Source: Arthrobacter stackebrandtii
GTDB taxonomy: Bacteria; Actinomycetota; Actinomycetes; Actinomycetales; Micrococcaceae
Direction of reading: 5' to 3'
DNA length: 64,000 bases
NCBI RefSeq assembly: GCF_017876675.1
Contig: NZ_JAGIOI010000001.1
Span: 744,001 to 808,000, forward strand
Shown: piece by piece, positions 29,603 to 38,507 of the stretch
Layout of the letters: each line of letters opens with the position of its first letter
How positions within the stretch are numbered: position 1 is the stretch's first letter
Program-made: the position numbers and the translations under genes
Notes under the pieces: generated by a model
What the model saw: the letters and a program-made list of their open reading frames with translations, nothing else
Told to the model about the DNA's origin: nothing
Database searches by the model: none

Positions 29603-29872
29603 TTAGGAGGCCAGGGCGGATTCGTTGCCGGCTTCGCCGGCGGGCGACCCGAGGTTGTCCATTGACATGCCCAGTTCGGCGCAAATGCGCAGGATCGTAA
29701 AGAACTCCGGCGAAGGACTGCGTCCGGTTTCGATTTTTCGCAGCGTTTCCACTGAAACTCCGGCACACAGGGCCACGTCGACCATGGTTCGCGCACCCCT
29801 CGCCATGCGCAGTGCAGCACCCAACTCCTGTCCGCGCTTGATTTCTTCCGCAGTGAGCGGCACCCGTACCAT
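29603..29872 (-). CDS. XRE-family transcriptional regulator
   Basis: 89 residues: MVRVPLTAEEIKRGQELGAALRMARGARTMVDVALCAGVSVETLRKIETGRSPSPEFFTILRICAELGMSMDNL. A single Cro/C1-type HTH domain occupies nearly the whole protein. No ribosome site precedes the ATG, so a leaderless start is possible. It is divergent from map, and a perfect palindrome between the two genes is the likely operator. Confidence 0.85.
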   Translation of the reverse strand: MVRVPLTAEEIKRGQELGAALRMARGARTMVDVALCAGVSVETLRKIETGRSPSPEFFTILRICAELGMSMDNLGSPAGEAGNESALAS

Positions 29873-29888
29873 GGAACCAATACTACCG

Positions 29889-29906
29889 CCGGTATGGTTA
29901 TACCGG
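29889..29906. promoter_or_regulatory. Palindromic operator between XRE gene and map
   Basis: CCGGTAT (29889-29895) and ATACCGG (29900-29906) flank a 4-base spacer. It is placed 17 bp before the XRE start and 50 bp before map, so one protein could control both promoters. Confidence 0.7.
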
Positions 29907-29955
29907 TAATGTTTTACCTGCACTGTTGTACCGACTGGCGGAAAGGCCGGATCCC

Positions 29956-30726
29956 ATGATCGAACTGCACTCCATGAAAGTACTCGGGGAAATGAAGGCT
30001 GCCGGCAGCTTCGTGGCTTCGACGCTCACGGCATTGAAGGAACATGCCGCTGTTGGCGTGGACCTCCTCGAACTCAACGCCATGGCCCACAACCTCATTC
30101 GGGAGCGCGGCGCCACTTCCTGCTACCTGGACTACGCACCGTCCTTCGGCTCCGGCCCGTTCGGCCACGTCTTGTGCACCTCGGTCAATGATGCGGTGCT
30201 CCATGGGCTGCCGCACCCCTACCGACTGCGAGACGGCGACCTGCTGACACTGGATTTTGCCGCCAGCGTGGACGGCTGGGTGGCCGATTCCGCCATTAGT
30301 TTCGTCGTGGGAACAGCCCGTCCGGAGGACCTGGAACTGATCGAACTCACGGAGCGGGCCCTCGAGAAGGCAATCTCCGTAGCCGTGGTGGGCAACAAAA
30401 TCGGTGACATCTCCTACGCCATCGGCAGTGTCGCCCGGGAAGCCGGACTCAAGGTCAACATGGAATTTGGCGGCCACGGCGTGGGCCGGACCATGCACGG
30501 GGACCCGTTCGTTGCCAACGACGGGCGGCCCGGCCGCGGCTTTCCCCTGAAACCGGGGCTGGTCATCGCCATCGAGCCCTGGTTCATGCGGGGCACCGAC
30601 AAGCTCAAGAAGGCCCCCGACGGATGGACCCTGCTCAGCGCCAACGGCAGCCGCACCGCCCATTCCGAACACACCATTGCCATCACCGAGGACGGGCCCC
30701 TGGTCCTGACACAGCGCGGCAACTAG
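29956..30726 (+). CDS. map: Methionine aminopeptidase, type I
   Basis: Removes the N-terminal methionine from nascent proteins. The 256-residue product carries all five metal ligands at a constant +3 offset from E. coli MetAP: D100, D111 (LTLDFAASVDGWVADSA), H174 (GGHGVGRTMH), E207 (IAIEPWF) and E238 (SEHTIAI). GGAAAGG precedes the ATG at 29956; an upstream in-frame methionine lacks a site. It lies apart from ribosomal-protein genes, so it may be a second, regulated map paralogue controlled by the adjacent XRE protein. Confidence 0.95.
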   Translation: MIELHSMKVLGEMKAAGSFVASTLTALKEHAAVGVDLLELNAMAHNLIRERGATSCYLDYAPSFGSGPFGHVLCTSVNDAVLHGLPHPYRLRDGDLLTLDFAASVDGWVADSAISFVVGTARPEDLELIELTERALEKAISVAVVGNKIGDISYAIGSVAREAGLKVNMEFGGHGVGRTMHGDPFVANDGRPGRGFPLKPGLVIAIEPWFMRGTDKLKKAPDGWTLLSANGSRTAHSEHTIAITEDGPLVLTQRGN

Positions 30727-30912
30727 GCGTCTGTCCGGCGTGATTGATGGCGCCGGCCCGGCTAACCCGGCTGGTTCGTTGTACTGGCGGGAACGGCAAA
30801 TCCAGCGGTGGCTCCGGGACACATGATGGACGTGGCGCCGGGTTTTCACCGGTTGCCACAACGAGACCGTTCCGTGCTTGCAACCGCCGCCGCCATAACA
30901 TTGACTGGAACC
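30727..30912. other. Non-coding gap between map and a small membrane-protein frame
   Basis: 186 bases without a supported gene. TTGACT and CATAAC-like boxes near 30890-30905 could belong to a promoter for the small frame at 30913, but the spacing is not convincing. Confidence 0.35.
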
Positions 30913-31077
30913 ATGAGCCCGCTAATCCTGCCGCTGAGTTGTGTCAGCGGCGTTGCCGAGTGCCATGACACGCACGGTGTCAGCATCGGCTGGCCGGAGC
31001 TTCTGCTGTTCCTGCTGGTTGCCGCAGTAGTTGTGGGCGCCTTTGTCCTGATGTTCAGGAGCCAACGGCGCCGCTGA
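30913..31077 (+). CDS. Small membrane protein candidate (54 residues)
   Basis: MSPLILPLSCVSGVAECHDTHGVSIG followed by a strong single helix (WPELLLFLLVAAVVVGAFVLMF) and a basic tail RSQRRR, which fits an N-out, C-in membrane protein with two cysteines outside. GGAACC is the only weak ribosome-site-like sequence. Ends 2 bases before the stop of the convergent gene. Low certainty. Confidence 0.4.
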   Translation: MSPLILPLSCVSGVAECHDTHGVSIGWPELLLFLLVAAVVVGAFVLMFRSQRRR

Positions 31078-31079
31078 CC

Positions 31080-31706
31080 CTATGCCGGGACAGTGGTTGC
31101 AATGACGACAGGAACATCCTGGCCGGCCCAGGTGACGGCGAGGAACGGCACGGCCGCGGTGGCATCCGCGTCAAGAACCCGCTGCAACTCCAAGGTCAGC
31201 GGCCCGGCGGGGACAGTGGTGACTCCCCCGGACGTCACGGCCGCGCCGAAGCGCAAGTCCGGCAGATCGGCGTCGGGCATCCCGGTGCTGGAAAGTTCAG
31301 CGGTGTGCGGCAGCACGACCATCTCACCGTCCACCTCCTTGTACTCCACAGCCTGCGGCTTGGCGGCCAGGAGTGCGGCGGCCAGTTCACCGGCGTAGAC
31401 GGGATCGCCGGCGGCGTCGTACACCCACCGGCTGCCCAGGACAGAGTGCTCCATGGTGCCGACCAGGAACGCCTCGGCGCCTGCCAACGGTGTGCCCCGG
31501 TACGTCAGCGGCACTTGGTAGACCTCGTCCCCGGCACCCACGATGTGCGTCTCGATGCCCACCTCGCCGGCGGGGTCGTCGAAGCGGAACGACCCCAGCC
31601 GCACCAGCGACGAAGCATCCCCTTCAAACCAGGCCTGCTTCGGCAGCCAGTCAGCGACAAGTTCCATTTTTGACGGCTTCAGCTGTGCCGCATAGACAAT
31701 TCCCAT
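31080..31706 (-). CDS. Maltokinase N-terminal cap-like protein (CG0192-related)
   Basis: 208 residues: MGIVYAAQLKPSKMELVADWLPKQAWF...LVRLGSFRFDDPAGEVGIETHIV...YQVPLTYRGTPLAGAEAFLVGTMEHSVLGSRWVYDAAGDPVY. This matches the cap domain seen at the N-terminus of actinobacterial maltokinases and in stand-alone CG0192-type proteins. No kinase domain is attached. The role is unclear; a link to trehalose/glycogen metabolism is inferred only from the domain. Confidence 0.85.
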   Translation of the reverse strand: MGIVYAAQLKPSKMELVADWLPKQAWFEGDASSLVRLGSFRFDDPAGEVGIETHIVGAGDEVYQVPLTYRGTPLAGAEAFLVGTMEHSVLGSRWVYDAAGDPVYAGELAAALLAAKPQAVEYKEVDGEMVVLPHTAELSSTGMPDADLPDLRFGAAVTSGGVTTVPAGPLTLELQRVLDADATAAVPFLAVTWAGQDVPVVIATTVPA

Positions 31707-31825
31707 GCGGCCCAGTCTAGGCGGGTCAGGTCCCGGAAAGGCCCGGTTCCCGGCGGCCCGCGGCCGGAAGTGGTGCAGCGTCCGGGAAAACTGGTGTTTA
31801 TGTGGTGCGGCGTCCGGGAAGTGGG

Positions 31826-34717
31826 CTACTTTTGGCGGCCCGCCTCCGCCTCGGCACGGACGGCGAGGGCCTCGGCGCTGCGGCCGGCGGACTCGAGGCA
31901 GTCGGCCAGCTGGTGGCGCACTATCTCCAGCCCCTGGGCGTCCCCCTCCAGTTCGTCGATGACGCTGTGGTAGATGGCCACGGCGTCGTCGTGCCGCTTG
32001 GCGTTGTCCAACATGTGCGCCGCCTGCAGGAGCGCCACCACCGACTGCTGGCCCGCATCTTCGAGCGTTTCCAGGGCGCTGGAGGCCTGCAGTGCATTGG
32101 CCACGGCCGCGTCGACGTCGCCCGCCCGGAACAGGTGGCGGGCCCGGATGAGCTGGATTTCGGCGGCCTGGACCGGCGAGTCCGCCTGGACGGCCAGCAT
32201 CGCTGCCGCGTCCATGACGCCCTCGGCGGCTTCGTCGTCGTCCATGCTGAGCGCCTCGGCCAGCTGCATGTGGGCGGCGATCAGGAGTTCCGGGTCGATC
32301 CCGGGAGCTTCATCCTTCAAAGCCTCATTCAACGAGTCCACGGCGGCACGGGCGCTGCGGGCGGCCATGTCGTGGTGCCCGGCGCCCTGGCAGAGGGAGC
32401 TGGCGGCAAGGTGCAGCTGCGCCACGCGGTCCGCCTCCCCGTTGGCCGCGAAGCTGTCCACGCCGAGCTCCCAGGCGTTTAGTGCCCCGCCAAGTTCCCC
32501 GGCACCGCGCAGTGCGTTGCCGAGGAGGTCGAACAGTTCCCCTCGGTCGTGGTCGCCGATCTCCAGGCCGCCGTTGAGGGTCTCGTCCAGGAGCTCCACT
32601 GCTTCGTCGTGGGAACCGTGCTCCACCAGGTCCCGGGCCAGTGAGTGGGCCAGGCCCAGCACGTGCGGGGACTCCGCCAGCTGGGCCTGCTGGATGCCGA
32701 AGCGCAGCCGTGCCCGGAATTCCTCGGTGCGGCCCATGTCGTTCAGGATGGCGGCCGACAGCTGGGTCGACTGGGCCGCGGCTTCCCGCGCACCCAGGCC
32801 CAGCAGCAGCTCGGTCGATTCCTCGGCGTCGGACAGGGCCCCGGGCAGGTCGCCGTCCTGCGCCTTCAGTCGGGCACGCAGCCCGATCGCGGACGCCCTG
32901 CGGACCACCGAGGTTTCCTGCCCGAGGCTGGTTGCGAGCCAGGAGCGCATCTCGGGCAGGTTGCCGTCCTCGATGGCCAGGCGCAGCATCATCGACGAGT
33001 GCATGGCCCGGGCGCGGCAGCGCGCATCAGCCATGGCTTCCGCGCCATGCCCCTCCGGCAGCGGTGCGGCGTCCCATTCCAGCAGGGCCGCATCCATCCC
33101 GGCCAGCGCGGCGCGCGCCTGCCCTATTCTGTCCAGGCCCATCAGGACCATGGACTTCTCGGCGAACAGTTCAGCCTTGGCTTCCGCATGGCCGGAGAGA
33201 GCCTGCAATTCACGGTCAATGGCGTCGAGCTTGCCGGCGTTGGTGTCCTCGTCGTCCGGTCCGGCCAGCAGTTCGGCGGTCCGTTCGGCCAGCCCGGCCA
33301 GTTCCTCCTCACCGGCTTCGCGCAGTGCGGCGGCCCGCAGGGCGACGGCCTCCCGCAGCAGGGGAAGGTTCCTCTCATCGCCGATGCCGCCGATGATGCC
33401 GATCACGGCACCGTGCAGGGCGGCGGCTTCCCGGGGGTCATCCGTGCTGCGCAACCCGCTGGCGCAGGCTGCCATGGCGGCATCGCTTTGGCCGGTGGAG
33501 GCAAGATCGACGGCGTGCTGGCGCCACTGTGCGCCCGTGCGCGGCTCCTCGCCGGCCCGGGGTGCGGGCGGGGCAAAACTTTCCGTGCCAAGGCTCAGTT
33601 CGTGGCTCTCGGCTGCCATCTCCCGGCGCGCGGCCACGAGCCGGGCATGCCAGTCGTTGCCGTTGCGGGTGTCAAAGTCCGCCGCCAGTGCGTCCGCCGC
33701 AGCCCAGCACAGCGGCGCCAGTTCGACGGCGGTGAGGTCGCCGCTGCGCTGTCCGAAGAAGGGTGTGAGCAGTGCGCTGCCTGAGCCCCGGACCGGGATG
33801 TCGCCATGCCCGGCGGCGTCCACCTTGTCCAGCAGCAGTGCCACGGCGGTCAGGAAGCCCATGTGGCTGCGGTGCGAGAGCACGTCGTGCGCGAGCCAGG
33901 CGAGGTGGCGTTCGGCCAGGGCCAGGCCGCGGGCCTCGTTGCCCGTGATGGCGCAGAAGGCAATGTGGTTGGCGATGATGCCGATGTTGTCGGCATTGCC
34001 GCGGGCGTCGCGGTAGCTGCGCCGGTGCAGGGAAGCCAGCCCTTCGACGTCGCCCTTGCGCAGCAGCGGCACCAGGGCCGTGGACATGGCGTTCTCCGGC
34101 TCCTCCGCGCAGCTGAGGCCGCCCTCCATGATTTCGGTGAACTCGGCGATGCCCCTGTCCACCTCGCCGGTGCTGAAGTGGTAGTCCATGGCGACCGAGC
34201 GGACGCAGGCGTCGCAGTGCGAGTACTCGTCGCGGCTGGTGGACTGCACCGTCTCGAAGGCTGTGCGGGCCTGGTCCAGGTGCCCGTTTTGGAAGGCGGA
34301 TTCAAAGCGTGCCGTGGCCACCCCGGACAGGCCCAGCCCGGCGCGGCGGTAGTGGGCGTCCATGTCGGCCATGACGGCGTCGATTTGTTCCGTGGAGAAC
34401 TGCGGGTCGGCGCCCAGGGCACCCACCATCCACTTGAACTGCCACATCAGGTCGCTGCCCGGATCGGGTTCGTTGGGGAACCGCACGGGGTCCTCGTCGT
34501 GCTTGGCGAGGCACCAGGCGAAGTTGCTCAGCAGCCTGTCCGTGTCCCCGGTCATCTGGGCGTTGTTGCCCAGCTGCAGCCGCACCCGGTACTCGCCCGA
34601 CTCATCCCCCTGCTCGACGGCCAGGGCCAGTGCCTTGTCCAGGATCTCGTCGAGGCCGGCACCCCAGTTCGTTTCCGTGGCTTCGGCGATCAGGTCTTCA
34701 AGTTCTTCAGAGCTCAT
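31826..34717 (-). CDS. Large TPR-like repeat protein, neighbour of HSP90
   Basis: 963 residues made almost wholly of Ala-rich helical pairs in TPR-like arrangement (for example ARAALAGMDAALLEWDA, HSLARDLVEHGSHDEAVELLDETLNGGLEIGDHDRGELFDLLGNAL, AAHMLDNAKRHDDAVAIYHSVIDELEGDAQGLEIVRHQLADCLESAGRSAEALAVR). No signal, membrane helix or enzymatic motif. The start MSSEELEDLIAEA is chosen from GGGGAG upstream. It follows the HSP90-family gene by 92 bp on the same strand, suggesting a chaperone-adaptor pair; this is inference. Confidence 0.85.
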   Translation of the reverse strand: MSSEELEDLIAEATETNWGAGLDEILDKALALAVEQGDESGEYRVRLQLGNNAQMTGDTDRLLSNFAWCLAKHDEDPVRFPNEPDPGSDLMWQFKWMVGALGADPQFSTEQIDAVMADMDAHYRRAGLGLSGVATARFESAFQNGHLDQARTAFETVQSTSRDEYSHCDACVRSVAMDYHFSTGEVDRGIAEFTEIMEGGLSCAEEPENAMSTALVPLLRKGDVEGLASLHRRSYRDARGNADNIGIIANHIAFCAITGNEARGLALAERHLAWLAHDVLSHRSHMGFLTAVALLLDKVDAAGHGDIPVRGSGSALLTPFFGQRSGDLTAVELAPLCWAAADALAADFDTRNGNDWHARLVAARREMAAESHELSLGTESFAPPAPRAGEEPRTGAQWRQHAVDLASTGQSDAAMAACASGLRSTDDPREAAALHGAVIGIIGGIGDERNLPLLREAVALRAAALREAGEEELAGLAERTAELLAGPDDEDTNAGKLDAIDRELQALSGHAEAKAELFAEKSMVLMGLDRIGQARAALAGMDAALLEWDAAPLPEGHGAEAMADARCRARAMHSSMMLRLAIEDGNLPEMRSWLATSLGQETSVVRRASAIGLRARLKAQDGDLPGALSDAEESTELLLGLGAREAAAQSTQLSAAILNDMGRTEEFRARLRFGIQQAQLAESPHVLGLAHSLARDLVEHGSHDEAVELLDETLNGGLEIGDHDRGELFDLLGNALRGAGELGGALNAWELGVDSFAANGEADRVAQLHLAASSLCQGAGHHDMAARSARAAVDSLNEALKDEAPGIDPELLIAAHMQLAEALSMDDDEAAEGVMDAAAMLAVQADSPVQAAEIQLIRARHLFRAGDVDAAVANALQASSALETLEDAGQQSVVALLQAAHMLDNAKRHDDAVAIYHSVIDELEGDAQGLEIVRHQLADCLESAGRSAEALAVRAEAEAGRQK

Positions 34718-34809
34718 GGCTGCTTTCTCCCCGGGGCGGGTGTCTTGCGGGGCACGGCCCCGCACGGCGGCACCGCCCGGGCGGGCGGCACACGGTTGGT
34801 CGGTTGGTC

Positions 34810-36648
34810 TTAGTGGTTCAGGCTCAGCTGGACGAGGTCGCCCAGCGATTCGGTCAGCAGGCTGCGCTGGGCCGGACCCAGGGGCAGGTGCGCGGCCAGC
34901 ATCGACTGCACGTACAGCAGCTTGATGGTCCGGTTGAACACGGCCTCGTCACTGCTTTGGGCCAGGGTGCGGACCAGCGGGTTGTCCCAGTTGGCGCACA
35001 GCGTTGCCCTGGCCAGCTGGCTGTTGAGCTCCGCGGCGGCATCCATGGACTTCTCGGCCTTGGCGAGCACGCTGTTCCACAGTGTATTGGACACGCGCCG
35101 GGCGGCGTTGCGGTGCATGCCGCGCAGCACCGAGTCGTCGGCCAGGTAAAGGGCAGACACGTCCGCGGGTGCGAAGCTGCGCACACTGACCTGCATGTCC
35201 AGGCCCGCCAGCACGGCGCCGGCGCGCTGTTCAAAGGCGGCCACCGCGGCACGTTCGGCCAGGGCCGGCACCGCGAGCGAATCCAGCAGCGAGGCCAGCT
35301 CCACCTTTTCCACCGTGGTGCCCTCAAACAGGAACGGCAGGCGCCGGATGATCTCCGAGTCGTACACGTACCCGCCGTTGACCACGGGCGATTCCGCCGG
35401 CACAATCGCGGCAATCTGGCGGAACTCCTCCAGCGAATCGGTGTAGCGGATGTTCTTGCCCCGCGCGACCAATTCCTCGATCGTCATCCGTCCCGCAGTG
35501 GTCTCCACGCTGAGCCAGCGCGTCAGGAACGAGGCAAGGTCGTCGTCGTGCGCCACCAGGGACTTCAGACCCAGGTGGTGGACCGCCACAAACGCGGCCA
35601 GTTTGTCCGGGCTGCCGGTGCCCATGCGCATGATCCACGCCCGCAGCGCCGCGCCGAGCTCCTCGCGGGTGGCCTCCAGGGATTCGTCGGCCACGAGCGA
35701 TTCGCGAGATGCCGTGGGCTTCAAGCCGGTGGAATCGACCACGGCGCGCGCAAAGAACGCCCACTCCGGCAGCAGGTCCTGGCAGCGCTCCTCCACCAGC
35801 ATGCCGCCCACATGGACGGCGTGCGCGGCTCGTGCAGAGGGCGGCGGCGCGAACGGCAGGATGAACGCGGTGCCGCGGGTGCCGGTGGCGGGGCTGCTGA
35901 GCTCGACGGCGTCCAGCGGGCGCGCGCCAAGCAGGGCGGTGCCCAGCTCCATCAGCTCGCTGCGCCGGCCGGCCCTCTCCTCGCCCGCCACGGCAAATAC
36001 CGGCGGGCGGTTGATGGTGTCGAAGCCGCCGGTGCCGTCCGCGACGAGGATGGGCACGGGCAGGTAGCGGGCGTAGCGGGTGGCCAGTTCGGTGACCTGC
36101 GTCCGGTGGCACAGCTCGGCGTCGTCGGCGCGCGGGCGCAGCTTCACGCTGGTTCCCACAGGAAGGTCGACGGCGTCCAGCACCTCCACCGTGAACGTCC
36201 CCGATGCGCTCCCCACCCACCGGACGGCGCTTTCGCCTTCCTTGCGCGAGACCACCGTGATTTCATCCGCCACCATGAAGCAGGAGAGCAGGCCGATCCC
36301 GAACTGGCCCAGCAGGTCCTGGCGCGGCAGGTCGAAGAGGTCGCGCTTGGAGCTGCGGCCCACGGTGGCCAGCAGCTCCGTCATTTCGTCGGCGTTCAGG
36401 CCCACGCCGTCGTCGTCGATCCGGAATTCGGGGTTGTCGGGGCCGGCCGGGAAGATGCGGATCTCGCGGCGGCCCGCGGCGTCTGGACCCTCAGCCCCGC
36501 GGCGGGCAACGATGGCGTCGCGCCCGTTTTGGATCAGTTCGCGCAGGTACACCTGCGGCCCCGAATAAATGTGGCGGCTCAGCAGGTCAACAACGCCGTG
36601 GAGGTCAACCTGAAACGGACGGGACTGCGCCCCAACAGTGTTACTCAT
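34810..36648 (-). CDS. HSP90-family (HtpG-like) ATPase
   Basis: 612 residues. The GHKL ATP-binding fold is clear: YLRELIQNGRDAI (catalytic E and N, about 37-49), IDDDGVGLNADEM (DxGxG), and GQFGIGLLSCFMVAD (lid). The middle and C-terminal domains follow the HSP90 order but are diverged, and the usual bacterial ELISNASDA is replaced by ELIQNGRDA. It ends without an MEEVD tail. AGGA precedes the ATG at 36648. Paired with the TPR protein downstream; a 23-bp-stem hairpin lies just upstream. Client proteins are unknown. Confidence 0.9.
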   Translation of the reverse strand: MSNTVGAQSRPFQVDLHGVVDLLSRHIYSGPQVYLRELIQNGRDAIVARRGAEGPDAAGRREIRIFPAGPDNPEFRIDDDGVGLNADEMTELLATVGRSSKRDLFDLPRQDLLGQFGIGLLSCFMVADEITVVSRKEGESAVRWVGSASGTFTVEVLDAVDLPVGTSVKLRPRADDAELCHRTQVTELATRYARYLPVPILVADGTGGFDTINRPPVFAVAGEERAGRRSELMELGTALLGARPLDAVELSSPATGTRGTAFILPFAPPPSARAAHAVHVGGMLVEERCQDLLPEWAFFARAVVDSTGLKPTASRESLVADESLEATREELGAALRAWIMRMGTGSPDKLAAFVAVHHLGLKSLVAHDDDLASFLTRWLSVETTAGRMTIEELVARGKNIRYTDSLEEFRQIAAIVPAESPVVNGGYVYDSEIIRRLPFLFEGTTVEKVELASLLDSLAVPALAERAAVAAFEQRAGAVLAGLDMQVSVRSFAPADVSALYLADDSVLRGMHRNAARRVSNTLWNSVLAKAEKSMDAAAELNSQLARATLCANWDNPLVRTLAQSSDEAVFNRTIKLLYVQSMLAAHLPLGPAQRSLLTESLGDLVQLSLNH

Positions 36649-36723
36649 GGGTTTCATCCTATCGACCGCCACCGACACGCAGGCATCCGTCCGTCTCCCG
36701 GACACCAGCCGTCCGACCGCCGT

Positions 36724-36780
36724 CGAACGTACAGAAGATGCCGATGTTGGCGGGCAGCATCGGCATCTTCTGTACGTTCG
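36724..36780. repeat. Long perfect palindrome upstream of the HSP90 gene
   Basis: A perfect 23-bp stem (36724-36746 with 36758-36780; outer part CGAACGTACAGAAGATG) and an 11-base loop. No T-run follows on either strand. It sits between the stop of the TPP enzyme and the HSP90 start, so it could terminate the upstream operon, or be a REP-like element. Confidence 0.85.
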
Positions 36781-36788
36781 GCGGGTGC

Positions 36789-38507
36789 TTAGATGTCCAG
36801 GTGGGTGGGCCCAAACATCTTCAGGAGCACGTCCACCACGACGACGTTGGGCCCATCGGCGGCGAAGCCCGCCCTGAGCGCGTCCCCGACTTCTTCGGGG
36901 GCCACGCGCCGGGCCGGCACCCCGAAGGCCTCCGCGAGCTTGACGAAGTCCGGCCGGGCCAGCTCCGTGTGGGTGGCCTTGCCGAAGGCTCCCACCATGT
37001 ACTCGCGCAGGATCCCGTAGCCGCCGTCGTCCACGATCAACCAGGTGACCGGGGCATTGTGCTGCTTCGCCGTGGCCAGCTCAGAGATGGAGTACATCGA
37101 GGAGCCGTCGCCGGCAACTGCCAGCACCCGGGCAGGCTTGCCCTGGCTCTGCAGGCCGAGTGCGCCGCCGATCGCCGCCGGGAAACCGTAGCCGAGGCCT
37201 CCTGCACCCTGGGCGGAGTGGAATTCTCCGTCGCGCGAATCCCAGCAGCTCCAGCCCCAGTAGGCGGAGATGGTCATGTCCCAGAACGTCTGCATGTCCG
37301 CGGGGACGGCCTCGCGGATGTCGGCCATGAACTTGCGTTCCAGTGTCAGGTCCTGCTCGTCGAGCCGGGCCTGCACCTTGGCCAGCGTTTCAGCGACAAC
37401 GGCCTGCGGCGTGGACCCGTGCCAGTCGGCGTCGGCACTGAGCGAGGCGTCGAGCGCCTCATCGAGCGCACTCAGGGCCTGGCCGGCGTCGGCGCGGATG
37501 CCCAGGGCCGGGCGGTTGGACTCGAGGACGCGGGGTTCGGCGTCGATCTGGATGATGCGCCCGCGCGGCTCCATGGTGAAGTAGTTGCTGGACACCTCCC
37601 CCAGTGAAGATCCGACGACGACCAGCACATCGGCGTCTTCCAGGACCTCGGTGACGTAGCGGTCCTCCATCCACGACTGCAGCGAGAGCTCATGGTTCCA
37701 GGGGAAGGAGCCGTTGCCGCCGGGCGTGCACACCACGGGGGCGTTGAGCTTTTCGGCAATGGAGAGCAGGGACGCCTCGGCGCGGCCGCGGCGGGTGCCG
37801 CCGCCGGCCACGATCGCCGGGCGCTTCGCGTCGGTTAGCCACTTCACGGCCTCACGGACAAGCTCCACGCGCGGCGGGTTGTCAAAGGGCTCGGCCAGCG
37901 CATCCTCCACGGCCGGGACAAAGATGGGGTCCAGCAGCACGTTCTGCGGCACCTCAACCCAGACCGGTCCCTGCGGGGAGGACACGGCCTCGGTCCAGGC
38001 ATCCTGGATGGCCGAGGGGATGCCGGAGGCGTGCTGGATGAGCCGCTGGCTCTTCGTCACGTTCGCGGCGGAGGCCTTCTGGTCGTCGAGCTGGTGCAGC
38101 ATGCCCTTGCGGCGCGCTCCCAGCCCTTCGAGCGGGATCTGGCTGGCCACAACGATCATGGGCACGCCGGTCGCGTACGCTTCCTGCAGCCCGGCGAGTG
38201 CCGTCAGTGCGCCGGGGCCGGTGGACAGGAACAGCACGCCCACCTCGCCCGTGGCGCGCGAGTAACCGTCGGCGGCGAACGCGGAGTTGTTCTCCACGCG
38301 CGAGGAAACAAAGTGCAGGGGCGAGCGGCTGAGCGCATCAAAGAGGCCCAGGGCGTGCTGGCCGGGGATGCCGAACACCGTCTTCGCGCCGAGCGCGGTC
38401 AGGGTTTCAACGACGAGGTCCCCGCCGTTGCGCTGCATGGTGTCCTTCGTCGGGGCCGGCGCCCCGGGGTCAAAATCGGTCATGTGGCCGGTTGCCGCGT
38501 CGTTCAC
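36789..38507 (-). CDS. TPP-dependent decarboxylase (benzoylformate decarboxylase / ketoarginine decarboxylase-like)
   Basis: 572 residues of the acetolactate-synthase/2-oxoacid-decarboxylase superfamily: catalytic glutamate in [20 protein letters not shown], central Rossmann domain, and TPP-Mg site [33 protein letters not shown], where the usual NN is DD. It begins with GTG overlapping the agmatinase stop (GTGA), so the two proteins are made together. AruI-type enzymes decarboxylate 2-ketoarginine to guanidinobutanal, and the following ureohydrolase step releases urea; that pathway is the best contextual fit, not proof. Other 2-oxoacids are possible. Confidence 0.85.
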   Translation of the reverse strand: MNDAATGHMTDFDPGAPAPTKDTMQRNGGDLVVETLTALGAKTVFGIPGQHALGLFDALSRSPLHFVSSRVENNSAFAADGYSRATGEVGVLFLSTGPGALTALAGLQEAYATGVPMIVVASQIPLEGLGARRKGMLHQLDDQKASAANVTKSQRLIQHASGIPSAIQDAWTEAVSSPQGPVWVEVPQNVLLDPIFVPAVEDALAEPFDNPPRVELVREAVKWLTDAKRPAIVAGGGTRRGRAEASLLSIAEKLNAPVVCTPGGNGSFPWNHELSLQSWMEDRYVTEVLEDADVLVVVGSSLGEVSSNYFTMEPRGRIIQIDAEPRVLESNRPALGIRADAGQALSALDEALDASLSADADWHGSTPQAVVAETLAKVQARLDEQDLTLERKFMADIREAVPADMQTFWDMTISAYWGWSCWDSRDGEFHSAQGAGGLGYGFPAAIGGALGLQSQGKPARVLAVAGDGSSMYSISELATAKQHNAPVTWLIVDDGGYGILREYMVGAFGKATHTELARPDFVKLAEAFGVPARRVAPEEVGDALRAGFAADGPNVVVVDVLLKMFGPTHLDI

